Positions 1 through 8,234 of a stretch of DNA of 64,000 nt are shown here, piece after piece. Each line of letters opens with the position of its first letter. The stretch's first letter is position 1. A program made the position numbers and the translations under genes. Under the pieces are notes generated by a model, which was given only the letters and a program-made list of their open reading frames with translations, searched no databases and was not told where the DNA came from. The DNA lies in assembly GCA_963707975.1 (NCBI GenBank), contig OY970177.1, forward strand, positions 2,519,590 to 2,583,589, given 5' to 3'. This DNA is from CAVVXX01 sp963707975. GTDB taxonomy: Bacteria > Pseudomonadota > Alphaproteobacteria > Micropepsales > Micropepsaceae.

Positions 1-491
1 CGGCGCACAAAGGCGCTTTCGAAGCCTTCCGGCGCATCCGGCTTCACCAGCCCGAAAGTGCGGGCGCGATACCAGGCGGCGAGAATCACAATGCCAAGCA
101 CGACAAGGTTCAGCCAATAGACGATGAGCGCCACGCGATAGGTGATGAATTGGGCCAGCAGCGCGGTGGAGAACGGCACCAGCGTGACCGCCAGCAGGAA
201 GACCAGATTGATCCAGGCGTAGGCGCGATCGCTGCGCGCGAGATAGCTGAACTGCGTCTGCTGGCCGACCCAGAAAATGCCGAGCGTGAGGAAACTCATC
301 AGATAGGGCAACAGGCGCGGCGCGAGCGCGGCCAGCGCCGCCACGAGATCGGCTTCGCTGTGAATGAGTTCGGCCGCGTGCGCGCGCAAATCCAGCACCA
401 GCAGCGTCATCGCCACGGAGAATACGCCGTCGCTGATCGCTGCAAGGCGGCCTAAATCCCTGCCGGCGATTTCGTTGTAGGTGGTGGTCAT
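1..491 (-). CDS. TMEM175-like (DUF1211) membrane protein, partial
   Basis: The gene runs off the left edge, so only its first 163 codons are present. The start is ATG at 491-489. Near residue 20 is RLAAISDGVFSVAMTLLVLDL-like sequence, close to the RxxxFSDGVFAIAxTLL pore-helix signature of bacterial TMEM175 potassium channels. At least three more hydrophobic segments follow. Family members form a potassium-permeable pore in the inner membrane. Here the usual Phe before Ser-Asp is Ile, so ion selectivity is uncertain. The gene is monocistronic at this end and lies 33 bases downstream of the DUF1491 gene on the same strand. Confidence 0.8.
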   Translation of the reverse strand, partial: MTTTYNEIAGRDLGRLAAISDGVFSVAMTLLVLDLRAHAAELIHSEADLVAALAALAPRLLPYLMSFLTLGIFWVGQQTQFSYLARSDRAYAWINLVFLLAVTLVPFSTALLAQFITYRVALIVYWLNLVVLGIVILAAWYRARTFGLVKPDAPEGFESAFVR

Positions 492-524
492 CCCTGCTCC
501 CCTCGCACGAATCGCAGGAACAGT

Positions 525-863
525 CTAAACCACCTTCTCGTCCACGAAGGCGCGGCCCTGGCGGTCTTCAATCTCGACGATCCAGATGTCGGGGTCGAAT
601 TTGATTTGACGCCCGAAATATTCCGTGGCTTTGGCTTCGTCGGTGGTGTCGCCTAATGGTCTCGTCCAAGCGAGCGCTCCATCAGCGCCAACGCGCGCTC
701 GCGCCAGCACCAGAAACGTGCCGTCCAGCCGGTTCACTTTCAGGAACACCGCGCCCGCCTCTTCCGCGCCGCGGCGGATGAGGTAAGCCTGCGCGCCTTG
801 CGTCTCGGCGCGGCGCATCAGCGCCTGCACGTAAACCGAGCTTATCAACCGCGCCAGCGCCAA
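525..863 (-). CDS. DUF1491 family protein
   Basis: A 112-residue protein, the usual size for DUF1491, a small soluble family found almost only in Alphaproteobacteria and without known function. Typical conserved stretches are visible: VQALMRRAETQGAQAYLIRRG near the start, AGAVFLKVNRLDG in the middle, and FDPDIWIVEIEDRQGR near the end. The start appears to be TTG (863-861), with GGAG about eight bases upstream and no better ATG in frame. It lies upstream of the TMEM175-like gene on the same strand. The family call is firm, but the biochemical role is unknown. Confidence 0.85.
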   Translation of the reverse strand: MALARLISSVYVQALMRRAETQGAQAYLIRRGAEEAGAVFLKVNRLDGTFLVLARARVGADGALAWTRPLGDTTDEAKATEYFGRQIKFDPDIWIVEIEDRQGRAFVDEKVV

Positions 864-1079
864 AGTGAATCTCCGTTAAGCACGCTTGTGTCCCGAAACG
901 GGCACTTATTCAAATTGTTCGAAATTTTCGCGCGCGCCGGGAACCCGCCGCTAGTCCTTTGGCAAGCGAAAACGCGCGTGCCGCTGACATCGGAACATTT
1001 TTAGCGATCGTCTTCAGGCCCGCGCAATGGGCAAGCGCCTATTGTGCTGCAAGAGCGGCCAAAGAGCGGGGGCAATCCC

Positions 1080-1367
1080 ATGTTCATGGTGCGGGCGATT
1101 TTCTGGATTACGCTGGTGGCGTTCCTGCTGCCGCGCGCGCCCCATCTTGGCCTGGGCGGACTTAACGGGGTGTCTTTGTGGTCCGGCCTGCCGCTCGCCA
1201 CGTCCACCGTTCGCACCGCGCTGGATTGCGGTGAATACAAGCAGGCCTGCCAAACAGGCCTCGATGTTATCGATCACTTCCAGGCCACCGCGCTGATCGG
1301 TTTGGCGCGGGTCAAGGCCGAAATAGAACAGCAGAAACGCGTGCGCGAACACACGAGCGGCGCTTAG
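1080..1367 (+). CDS. DUF5330-like small membrane-anchored protein
   Basis: A 95-residue protein starting MFMVRAIFWITLVAFLLP, one hydrophobic helix at the extreme N-terminus. A Cys-containing region (DCGEYKQACQ) and a helical tail follow. This architecture matches the short alphaproteobacterial DUF5330 group, which I recall only by pattern. A GTG at 1044 would add 12 residues, but the ATG at 1080 puts the hydrophobic helix at residue 3, so I prefer it. A strong terminator follows directly. It is transcribed away from DUF1491. No function is known. Confidence 0.65.
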   Translation: MFMVRAIFWITLVAFLLPRAPHLGLGGLNGVSLWSGLPLATSTVRTALDCGEYKQACQTGLDVIDHFQATALIGLARVKAEIEQQKRVREHTSGA

Positions 1368-1390
1368 CGAGAACTCTTCTGTCGCGCCGC

Positions 1391-1441
1391 GCCTGACGGC
1401 CCATCCGACCCCCTCCCGGATGGCCGTCAGGCCTCTTTTTT
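1391..1441 (+). terminator. Rho-independent terminator
   Basis: GCCTGACGGCCCATCCG pairs with CGGATGGCCGTCAGGC, with one bulged C. The hairpin is followed by CTCTTTTTT. It sits 23 bases past the DUF5330-like stop on the + strand. The stop codon of the DUF6456 gene on the other strand lies within the right arm of the stem. Confidence 0.88.
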
Positions 1442-2279
1442 CCCGGCTTTCTGTTCTGCTTGCTTTTCTTCCGGCGCGGCCCAGGCGCGAATGCGGCGCG
1501 AGGCGCGGCCTGTGGGCGGATAGAGCCCGTAATGGATGGCCAGGCGGTCGAGCGCGATTTGCAACACGATTTTTCCCGAGCGCTTGGGCCAGCCCTGGGC
1601 GCGTTCGGCTTCTTCGAGGCCGATCAGATCGGCAGCACACATCGATCAGCAGATCGGCAAGGCCGGGGCCGGCAAAATCGAGCGCGCGGGAAAAGCGCTG
1701 CTTGGCCGCCAGCACGGTTTCGGTGAGGGCCGGATCGGCCTTGACCCCACGCTTTTCGCCGATCACCGGCGCGCTCAAATCCACCGCCATGCGCGGGGTG
1801 AGCTGCGCCAGCGTGAAATCGCGGCGCAGAAGTTCGCCCGCCTCGAACTGCACGCGGCCGATCAGCTTCTTGCCGTCAAGCCCGCGCCGGTTATAGAGCC
1901 AGGCGAGCGGCGATTCCCCTTCGTTGACGGTGACGAGCTGCTCGATGCCCTGATCATCAGTGACAAGGCGCTTGACGCGAAGCTGATGCTGGGCGGCGAA
2001 AGGGTCTTCGTGGGCGAGCGCGCGGCGTAGCCAGAAGAGCCCCGCGTCACTTAATGTGTATGCGTCGTCCGTTTGCGCGGCAGGCACCAGCCAGCCGCGG
2101 CGGCGGAATGCTTCCACCATCGCGGACGCCACGCGCATGGATGGCCGCCCGCGCCCGCCCGCGATCCTCGCGCTGTAATCGCCGTGCCCGGGCGCCAGCA
2201 TTGCGCCCTCGGCCATGAGCTTGCGAAACACCCGCCTGCCCTCGCGGGCGATTTCGGCTTCGGCGAATGGCTCATTCAT
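1427..2279 (-). pseudogene. DUF6456 protein, reading frame broken once
   Basis: The first frame (from 2279) encodes a DUF6456-type protein with N-terminal helices and ends in FAGPGLADLLIDVC. The matching C-terminus lies in another frame, starting CAADLIGLEEAERAQGWPKRSGKIV and ending at 1427. The span 1427-2279 is 853 bases (3n+1), so one base is extra or two are missing, near 1636-1645. After the break the first frame stays open to 1014 only because the DNA is GC rich, and that tail is nonsense. It overlaps the DnaA domain IV-like gene by four bases (ATGA), a pairing common in Alphaproteobacteria. Function is unknown. The break could be a sequencing error. Confidence 0.75.
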
Positions 2280-2638
2280 TGCGGCATGCTTTCGATGCTG
2301 GCCGCTTCGCGCAGCAGGCCCTCGAGCCGGTCGAGGCGGCGGTCGCGCTCGGGGTCATCGCGCAAATCCTCGACCCGGTGGCAGGCATGCAGCGCCGTGG
2401 TGCGGTCGCAGCCGAACGCGCGCGCGACTTCGGCGATGGTCAGGCCGTATGTGATGTGCGCGAGATACATGGCGACATGGCGGGCGAAAGCCGTACGCGC
2501 TTCGCCGCGCGAGCGGGCTCGCAAATCGTCCATCGGCACATCGAACACATGCGCGACGATGGCCTGGGCTATGCCCGCTTCACTCGTCCAGCCGGGTTCG
2601 TCTTGCGCTTGTGTGCCGTTCTGCTCTTTGGTGCTCAT
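2276..2638 (-). CDS. DnaA domain IV-like DNA-binding protein
   Basis: A 120-residue protein equivalent to the C-terminal DNA-binding domain of DnaA, without the AAA+ ATPase. The helix-turn-helix and signature loop are visible: ARHVAMYLAHITYGLTIAEVARAFGCDRTTALHACHRVE, where CDRTTALHA matches the DnaA signature xDRTTVxHA that reads DnaA boxes. The start ATG at 2638 has AGGGGC upstream. It is translationally coupled to the DUF6456 gene. It could bind DnaA-box-like sites and compete with DnaA or act as a transcription factor. That role is inference. Confidence 0.85.
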   Translation of the reverse strand: MSTKEQNGTQAQDEPGWTSEAGIAQAIVAHVFDVPMDDLRARSRGEARTAFARHVAMYLAHITYGLTIAEVARAFGCDRTTALHACHRVEDLRDDPERDRRLDRLEGLLREAASIESMPQ

Positions 2639-2674
2639 GCCGCTTGCCCCTGCCGTGGTCCCCTGGTTTGTTGC

Positions 2675-2699
2675 GATATAAGGAATATGATCCTATATC
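2675..2699. promoter_or_regulatory. 25-bp imperfect palindrome, candidate operator
   Basis: GATATA-AGGA-atatga-TCC-TATATC forms an almost perfect inverted repeat. It sits in the AT-rich divergent gap, 37 bases upstream of the DnaA-like start. A related half site (AGAGGATAACT) lies just to the right. The position suits an operator for the DnaA-like gene, for the rightward lipoprotein gene, or for both. The binding protein is unknown. The rest of the gap (2700-2917) shows no gene. Confidence 0.4.
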
Positions 2700-2917
2700 T
2701 CAAGAATTAGAGGATAACTTTCATAAACTGGCAAGGGGCATCGGGCTGAAAGCGGCAGGAAAACTGGGTTCTTAGTGCTTATAACAACCAAAAGTTGAGT
2801 GGATAGATTCCAGCAATCCATACACGAGTTCTCGAATACGCCATTCCGGCGACCTGCCTGCGGCGGGAACGCGCTTTTCGTTCTAGGCTGATGGCGCGTT
2901 CGTTTGTGGAGTGCCTT

Positions 2918-3208
2918 ATGTCGCGTTTACTTGCGGTTGGACTGGTGCTGCTCGTCAGCGCCTGCGCCTCGCGCCATTTGGCGCAAGGCCACAACAACTC
3001 GCCCGAATACGCGGCCGGTTATGGCGATGGCTGCCAGACCGCGAGCGCGCGCGCCACGCACGAAGCGGGCGGCGATACGCGCGACCAGACGCTCTATCAG
3101 ACAAGCAGAGACTACCGTTCGGGCTGGACGGCCGGTTACGCCTCGTGCGGCACGAGCAATTCAGGCAGCACGCTTTCCAATCCGCTGGGCAGCCCGTTCG
3201 GCAAGTGA
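2918..3208 (+). CDS. Small lipoprotein, hypothetical
   Basis: A 96-residue protein starting MSRLLAVGLVLLVSACASRH. It has a short lipoprotein signal with lipobox LVSAC, predicting lipidation at Cys16. The mature part is polar and rich in Gly and Tyr, with two similar motifs (YAAGYGDGCQTAS and YRSGWTAGYASCG). It ends in a Ser/Gly-rich tail. The ATG at 2918 is preferred over 2891 because it places the signal at the N-terminus. Eight bases separate it from the next gene, so the two probably form an operon. I do not recognise the family. Confidence 0.7.
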   Translation: MSRLLAVGLVLLVSACASRHLAQGHNNSPEYAAGYGDGCQTASARATHEAGGDTRDQTLYQTSRDYRSGWTAGYASCGTSNSGSTLSNPLGSPFGK

Positions 3209-3215
3209 GGCGCGG

Positions 3216-3479
3216 ATGATCCGCGGGCTGATCACGCTGCCGCTTCTGCTGGCCGCGTTCGTGTTCGGCGTTGTTTACCATGCCTATGGCGAGGTCGATC
3301 CCTGCCGCGTGCTGGCCCTGGAAGAGGCGCGCCGGAACAAGGAAGCGGTGGGCGGGCTGCCGGTGGAAAGCGGCCTTGAAAGCTGGCACCGGCTTGGCAC
3401 CAGCCAAATGTCGAGCGGAGCTTGCGTGCGCAGGCTGCTCCATTCCTGGGGCGAGCGCGCGATCGATGCGCTCGATTGA
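3216..3479 (+). CDS. Hypothetical protein with N-terminal membrane helix
   Basis: An 87-residue protein. MIRGLITLPLLLAAFVFGVVYHAY forms one membrane helix or an uncleaved signal. A short extracytoplasmic domain with two cysteines (DPCRVL and SGACVRRLL) follows, which could form a disulfide. It begins eight bases after the lipoprotein stop, so it is likely cotranscribed and both products are envelope proteins. I do not recognise the family. Confidence 0.6.
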   Translation: MIRGLITLPLLLAAFVFGVVYHAYGEVDPCRVLALEEARRNKEAVGGLPVESGLESWHRLGTSQMSSGACVRRLLHSWGERAIDALD

Positions 3480-3568
3480 GGCCGGCGATTAATCGTCATT
3501 AACGGCTTGTTGAGGGCCCTCCGTTCATCCTGTTCATCTTAAAGCGCCGCCTCGGCTCGAGGATGTGC

Positions 3569-3597
3569 TTGGAGATGCGCCGTATGCGGCGTATAAT
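3569..3597 (+). promoter_or_regulatory. Candidate sigma-70 promoter
   Basis: TTGGAG at 3569-3574 and a perfect TATAAT at 3592-3597 are separated by 17 bases. They lie about 40 bases upstream of a small ORF with a good ribosome binding site. Several GTATGC/GCATAC half sites surround the -10 box and could be an operator. Confidence 0.5.
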
Positions 3598-3636
3598 GAT
3601 CTGCATACGACGCGTTTTGCGTATGGGAGCGAGTAA

Positions 3637-3768
3637 ATGTTGGCTCACCTTGTAACTGGCCGTTGGGGCGACACCGCCGGAGAGACGCGCCGGAACACTT
3701 CGCCGGATGCAGCACAGCGCGGCTGGTTTGCCCGTTTGATTTCCGCCCTGTTCGGCAAAAGCCGGTAG
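3637..3768 (+). CDS. Small basic protein, 43 residues, hypothetical
   Basis: The ATG at 3637 follows GGGAGCGAG at good spacing and a near-consensus promoter. The product starts MLAHLVTGRWGDTAGETRRN and ends RGWFARLISALFGKSR, a short amphipathic, basic C-terminal helix. Such a helix could bind membrane or nucleic acid. No family is recognised. Support comes from the promoter, ribosome site and codon pattern, not from homology. Confidence 0.45.
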   Translation: MLAHLVTGRWGDTAGETRRNTSPDAAQRGWFARLISALFGKSR

Positions 3769-3791
3769 ACGCCTTCAAACTGCTTTGATGC

Positions 3792-3880
3792 TCCTCCTCT
3801 GGGGGAGCTGTCCGCGCAAGCGGACTGAGGGGGCGGCCCCTTCCGTCGCCCTGCGGGCGACACCTCCCCCAAGGGGGAGG
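3792..3880. repeat. Intergenic palindromic repeat, type A
   Basis: It has arms CTCTGGGGGAGCTGTC and CACCTCCCCCAAGGGGGAGG around two small inner hairpins (CCGCgcaaGCGG and CGCCctgcGGGCG). A second copy of the same type lies at 28056-28179. It sits directly after the 3637-3768 ORF and before the convergent DUF4424 stop. Repeats of this kind are dispersed through many alphaproteobacterial genomes. Confidence 0.6.
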
Positions 3881-3886
3881 ATGATT

Positions 3887-4858
3887 TTACTCCATCACCA
3901 CGATGCGCAAATCCTGCGCGGGCGAGAAGTTGGCGAGGTCGGATTCATAGGTGGTGGGGCCGGTCTGTTTCAGCGGCGCATTCCAGCACAGCGAAATGAT
4001 GTTGAGCGGCTTCAGCTTGTCGAGCGTGAGGTGAAAGCGCCCGATGGGGCCTTTCCAGTTGCGCGCTGTCTTCAGCACGAAGTCAGTGTCCGAGACCCAG
4101 AACATGTAATAGGCGTTGCCCTGCTGCGGCGGGCGCACGGCGACATCGTGGCGGATCTGCGCTTCGGTCTTGCCATGGACGCAGAACCTGTCGCGGAAAT
4201 CTTTCCAGTAGTGGCCTTCGAGATTGTATTTGTCGAACATGCTCTGGCCGGTGACTGGGGCGTATTCGTGCTCGATCACCGTGCGCCCGGGCGGGAAATG
4301 CTGGCGCCACCAATATTTGGTCTTCACGATCCAGCGCGGTTGCACCCAATTGTCTTCGCCGATGTTCATCAGGCCCTGGGATTGCAGCTGCTTCTTCTTG
4401 GCCATCGGCAGATTGTCGAGTTTGTCGCGATAGGGGCCGGAATAGATATCCACGTCGAGGCCCGCAGCCCTCACCTTGTCCGTCACGTCGCGGCCGTTGT
4501 GAATGGCCTTGCGTTCGAATTGTGCGGCTATCGGCTTGCCATCGGCGGTGGCGCGGAAATTGACGAAGTTCTTGGAATCATCGGTCATGCGACCCAAGGG
4601 CGTTTCGACGAGGCGCTCCATGTCCACGTCGGGCAGCGGGAAAGCCACGATGGCGTCGATGTCACGGCCGCTGTCATTGTCGAATTCGTAGCGCACCTTC
4701 ACGTCGTAGGGCGAAATGCGGAGGTCCTCGGAGGCCATGCGAATGTCGGCGTTCTGTGTAAACACGATGCCGCCCGCGCTCAGCTCGGCCGTTGAGTCAT
4801 CGGCGAGGGCGGGTGTTGTGACACTAAGGACCGCCACCGCAATCCATGCTTTACGCAT
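3887..4858 (-). CDS. DUF4424 domain protein, periplasmic
   Basis: A 323-residue protein. MRKAWIAVAVLSVTTPALADD is a clear Sec signal with cleavage after ALA. The mature part starts with the DUF4424 hallmark: an ELSAGGIVFTQNADIRMASEDLRIS-type segment, followed by VRYEFDNDSGRDIDAIVAFPLP. Length and layout fit the family, which is periplasmic and of unknown function. The start at 4858 is chosen over 4882 because it puts the signal peptide first. It is convergent with the small ORF and repeat to its left. Confidence 0.85.
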   Translation of the reverse strand: MRKAWIAVAVLSVTTPALADDSTAELSAGGIVFTQNADIRMASEDLRISPYDVKVRYEFDNDSGRDIDAIVAFPLPDVDMERLVETPLGRMTDDSKNFVNFRATADGKPIAAQFERKAIHNGRDVTDKVRAAGLDVDIYSGPYRDKLDNLPMAKKKQLQSQGLMNIGEDNWVQPRWIVKTKYWWRQHFPPGRTVIEHEYAPVTGQSMFDKYNLEGHYWKDFRDRFCVHGKTEAQIRHDVAVRPPQQGNAYYMFWVSDTDFVLKTARNWKGPIGRFHLTLDKLKPLNIISLCWNAPLKQTGPTTYESDLANFSPAQDLRIVVME

Positions 4859-4889
4859 CGAAATTCCCCGCTGGAAATACACCTTATAC

Positions 4890-5027
4890 TGTCATGGCCC
4901 GCAACTGCGGGCCACCCAGGTGGGTTCTCCGCCATTGTGGCCTTCATAACCTGGGTCACCCTCCGGCGTGCTTCGCACGCCAATAGTTTAATAGCGCGGC
5001 AAAGCCGCGCGGGCGCGGGTGATGACA
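4890..5027. repeat. Palindromic repeat, type B, copy 1
   Basis: It is bounded by TGTCAT and ATGACA. Inside, GGCCCGCaactGCGGGCC, ACCCAGGTGG/ACCTGGGT and GGCGTGCTTCGCACGCC form nested hairpins. Copy 2 lies at 5887-6018, so the two copies flank the single DoxX-like gene. Confidence 0.6.
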
Positions 5028-5114
5028 ATCAATTTTGTCATTCCCGACTGAGCTTCAAGCCGCGGATTTTCGCGGCGCGTGAGAGCTTGCCGAAAATCAA
5101 GTATATTAAGTTTC

Positions 5115-5879
5115 ATGAGCGCGGAAAAAACGGCGACAGCCTTCGGCTGGCGCATCTATGGCCTTGGCGTGGTGGCGATGGCCATGGTCTGCCTGGCATG
5201 GGGGAACTTCGATCCCGGGCAGCCCGTGCCCAAGGACTTTCCCGGCCGCGCAGCGCTTGCCCATGCGGCTGCCGTGTTCATGCTGGCCGCGGGTGCGGGC
5301 GTCGCGTGGCGTCGGACCGCGGCCTGGGGCGCGGCTGCGCTCACCACATACTACGCGCTGATCGTCGTCATCCTGATGGACGGCCGCGTGCTGCTAGCCC
5401 ATTACGCCGAGTACATCGCCTACGAAAACATCGCCGAGCAACTCGCGATCGCGGCGGGCGGGTTGATCATCTACGCCACCTACGCCAGGATCGATGCGGC
5501 GCTGGCCGCGCGCCTCGCGCGCCTGGGCCAACTCGCGTTCAGCGTTTGTGCGCTGGTATTCGGCGGCGCGCATTTTGCTTATATGAACATGACCGCCCCG
5601 CTGGTTCCCAAATGGCTGCCGCCCGGCCAGGAATTCTGGGCTTATGCGACCGGCATCGGCCAGATCGCGGCCGGCGTTGCGATACTCTCGCGCGTGAAGG
5701 CCCGCCTCGGCGCCATCCTGCTGACCGCCATGTACGCGTGCTTCGCCCTGCTGGTGTGGGCGCCAATGCTGCTGGCCGATCCCTCCAGCTTCGACAACTG
5801 GACCGAGAGCGCCCTGACTCTTGTTCTGATCGGCGTCGCCTGGGTGGTGACGGACTCGCTGGCGCGGCCGTCGGTCTAA
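5115..5879 (+). CDS. DoxX-like integral membrane protein
   Basis: A 254-residue very hydrophobic protein with six to seven predicted membrane helices, for example IYGLGVVAMAMVCLAWG, AALAHAAAVFMLAAGAG and ALTLVLIGVAWVVT. The spacing of FVFGGAHF-like and helix-helix segments resembles DoxX/DoxX-like quinol-linked membrane proteins. The start ATG at 5115 (MSAEKTATAFGW) is preferred over 5079. The gene stands alone between two type B palindromic repeats. The assignment to the DoxX superfamily is moderate, and the substrate is unknown. Confidence 0.6.
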   Translation: MSAEKTATAFGWRIYGLGVVAMAMVCLAWGNFDPGQPVPKDFPGRAALAHAAAVFMLAAGAGVAWRRTAAWGAAALTTYYALIVVILMDGRVLLAHYAEYIAYENIAEQLAIAAGGLIIYATYARIDAALAARLARLGQLAFSVCALVFGGAHFAYMNMTAPLVPKWLPPGQEFWAYATGIGQIAAGVAILSRVKARLGAILLTAMYACFALLVWAPMLLADPSSFDNWTESALTLVLIGVAWVVTDSLARPSV

Positions 5880-5886
5880 CTTCAAT

Positions 5887-6018
5887 TGTCATTCCCGGCC
5901 GAGTGCCGCGCAAGCGGCACGAGGGGAAGGAAACCCAGGTGGATAGGGTTGGTTTGATCTAACCACCTGGGTCCCCTTCCCTCGCGCGAACAGGTGTTCG
6001 CGCTCGCCGGGGATGACA
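5887..6018. repeat. Palindromic repeat, type B, copy 2
   Basis: It is bounded by TGTCAT and ATGACA, like copy 1. GGGGAAGGAAACCCAGGTGG pairs with CCACCTGGGTCCCCTTCC at its core, and GTGCCGCGCAAGCGGCAC forms a side hairpin. It lies between the convergent DoxX-like and fadJ stops, where it could also act as a bidirectional terminator-like structure. Confidence 0.6.
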
Positions 6019-6026
6019 GTTAGGGT

Positions 6027-8234
6027 TTAAGCCGCTGTCTTCTGCGGCGCGAAGCGGGTGTAAAAGCCGTCGCCTTTGGCTGCCATGTCGCGGAGGAGCT
6101 TATTGGGCGTGAATCGCGGCCCGTATTTTTTGGCGAATTCATCGCAGCGCGCGACGAAGGCTTTGGCGCCGGTGGTGTCGATGTAAGACAGCGGCCCGCC
6201 GGAGAAGGGCGCAAAGCCCCAGCCCAAGATAGCGCCCACATCGGCATCGCGCGGGTCGGTGACCACGCCGTCCTCGAAGCAGCGCGCGGCTTCCAGCGCC
6301 TGGATGGTGAGGAAGCGCAGCTTCATTTCGGCGGTCACGTCCAGCACTTCGTCGGCGCCGAAATCCTTTTTCCACTTGCCGCCGCCATAGGTGAATAGCT
6401 CGGGCCAAATGCGCGTGCGCTTGCCCTTGGCGTCGTAATCGTAAAAGCCCTTGCCGGACTTGTGGCCGGCGCGGCCGTTTTTCTCCACCACCCATGAAAG
6501 GAAATCTTCCGCGGGCAGCGGCTTGTCCATGTGGAGCACTTCCTTGCGCGTCTCCTTCATGATTTTGAGCGAGGTATCGACGCCCACGGAGTCGGTGACT
6601 TCCAACGGCCCCATCGGCATGCCGGCCATGCGGCCCGCGTTCTCGATGAGCGCGGGCGTGTAACGCTCGCAGACCATTTCGAGTCCTTCGTTCACATAGG
6701 TCATGAAGGTGCGCGAGGTGTAAAACCCGCGCGCGTCGTTGACCACGATGGGCGTCTTCTTGATCAGGCGCACGTAATCGATTGCCGTGGCGAGAGCGCG
6801 CTGGCTTGTTTTCTTGCCCATGATGATTTCGACGAGACCCATTTTCTCGACCGGCGAGAAGAAATGAATGCCGATGAAGCTTTCCGGGCGCTTGCTCGTT
6901 TCCGCTAGGCCCGTGATGGGAAGGGTGGAAGTGTTGGAGCCGAAAATGCAGCTGTCCTTCGTCGCCGCGTCGGCTTTCTTAGTGGCTTCGGCTTTCACGG
7001 CGCGGTCTTCGAACACGGCTTCGACGATGAGGTCGGCGTTTTTCAGCGCGCCGAAATCGGCTGTCGCGTTGATGCGCGCGAGCACAGCCGCCTTCTTGTC
7101 GGGCGTCGAGCGGCCGCGAGAGATTTCGTAATCCAATAATTTGGTGGCGTGATCCTTGCCAGCGTTGGCTTTGTCCTGCGTGGTGTCCACCAGCACGACA
7201 TCGATGCCGGCCAGCGCCGAGACATAAGCGATGCCCGAGCCCATCAGGCCCGCGCCAAGCACGCCCAGTGCTTTGGTTTGGGTTGGCGCTTCTTTTGGCG
7301 GGCGGCGCGCGCCTTTGCCAAGATCCTGGATGGAGATAAACAGCGTGCGCACCATGTTGCGGGCCGAGGGCTGCATCAGCAGCTTGGTGAAATAGCGCAG
7401 CTCGATTTTCAGCGCGTTGTCGATGTCGATGAGCAGGCCCTCGTAGACGCAAGACATGATGAATTTCTGCGCCAGATAATTGTCGTAGGTCTGCTTGCGC
7501 ATCATGGCGTTGCCGACGGTGAACACCTGCACGCCGCCCGACGAATACGGCCCTCCGCCGGGGATGCGGTAATTGGGCATGTCCCACGGCTGCACGGAAT
7601 TGGGCGAGGCCTTAAGCCATTTTTTCGCTTCGGGGATGAGCTGGGCCGGCGGCACGACCTTGTGAACGATGCCTTGCGCCAACGCGTCGGCCGGGCGCAC
7701 GGATTTGCCTTCGCTCATCAGCAACAGCGCCGCCTGCGCGCCGATCAGGCGCGGCAGGCGCTGCGTGCCGCCGCCGCCGGGGAGCAGGCCGAGGCGCGCT
7801 TCGGGCAGGCCCAACTGGATTTTCGGATTGTCGGCGACGATGCGGTAATGGCAGGCGAGCGTCACTTCGAAGCCGCCGCCCAGCGCGAGCCCGTTGATGG
7901 CCGCCACCACCGGCTTGCCGCAGGTTTCCATTTTGCGCAGCGTGGTGTGCCACATGCTCATCATCGCCTGGATGGCGCGCGCGTTGTCGGGCGTTTCATG
8001 CCCAGCGACCGAGGCCATTTCGTCGAGGTCGGCGCCTGCGCAAAAGGCGTTGTCCTTGCCGGAGGTGATGATGGCGCCCTTGATGTTGGCGTCGCTGGCG
8101 ATTTGCGCCACCGCCTGACCCAGTTCCTGGATTGCGGCAGTCGAGACCACGTTCATGCTGCGGCCCGGCATGTCCCAGCTGAGGGTGACAATGCCGTCGG
8201 CATCCTGATCCCATTTGAAATTGGTGAGGTTCAT
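6027..8234 (-). CDS. fadJ: Fatty acid oxidation multifunctional protein (enoyl-CoA hydratase/3-hydroxyacyl-CoA dehydrogenase)
   Basis: A 735-residue two-enzyme fusion for beta-oxidation. Residues 1-190 or so are an enoyl-CoA hydratase (crotonase) domain, with AGADLDEMA and the oxyanion loop region ALGGGFEVTLACHYRI. A Rossmann fold follows, with ALGVLGAGLMGSGIAYVSA (NAD binding). The C-terminal dehydrogenase halves contain IGIHFFSPVEKMGLVEII and VNDARGFYTSR. The start ATG at 8234 overlaps the thiolase stop (TAATG), so the two are translationally coupled, as in fadBA/fadIJ operons. The product should convert enoyl-CoA to 3-ketoacyl-CoA for the thiolase next door. Confidence 0.92.
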   Translation of the reverse strand: MNLTNFKWDQDADGIVTLSWDMPGRSMNVVSTAAIQELGQAVAQIASDANIKGAIITSGKDNAFCAGADLDEMASVAGHETPDNARAIQAMMSMWHTTLRKMETCGKPVVAAINGLALGGGFEVTLACHYRIVADNPKIQLGLPEARLGLLPGGGGTQRLPRLIGAQAALLLMSEGKSVRPADALAQGIVHKVVPPAQLIPEAKKWLKASPNSVQPWDMPNYRIPGGGPYSSGGVQVFTVGNAMMRKQTYDNYLAQKFIMSCVYEGLLIDIDNALKIELRYFTKLLMQPSARNMVRTLFISIQDLGKGARRPPKEAPTQTKALGVLGAGLMGSGIAYVSALAGIDVVLVDTTQDKANAGKDHATKLLDYEISRGRSTPDKKAAVLARINATADFGALKNADLIVEAVFEDRAVKAEATKKADAATKDSCIFGSNTSTLPITGLAETSKRPESFIGIHFFSPVEKMGLVEIIMGKKTSQRALATAIDYVRLIKKTPIVVNDARGFYTSRTFMTYVNEGLEMVCERYTPALIENAGRMAGMPMGPLEVTDSVGVDTSLKIMKETRKEVLHMDKPLPAEDFLSWVVEKNGRAGHKSGKGFYDYDAKGKRTRIWPELFTYGGGKWKKDFGADEVLDVTAEMKLRFLTIQALEAARCFEDGVVTDPRDADVGAILGWGFAPFSGGPLSYIDTTGAKAFVARCDEFAKKYGPRFTPNKLLRDMAAKGDGFYTRFAPQKTAA

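Noticed and set aside
1014..1426. Extension of the DUF6456 first frame to 1014
   Set aside because: It runs antisense through the DUF5330-like gene and its terminator, has low-complexity Arg-rich sequence, and begins exactly where the family similarity moves to another frame.
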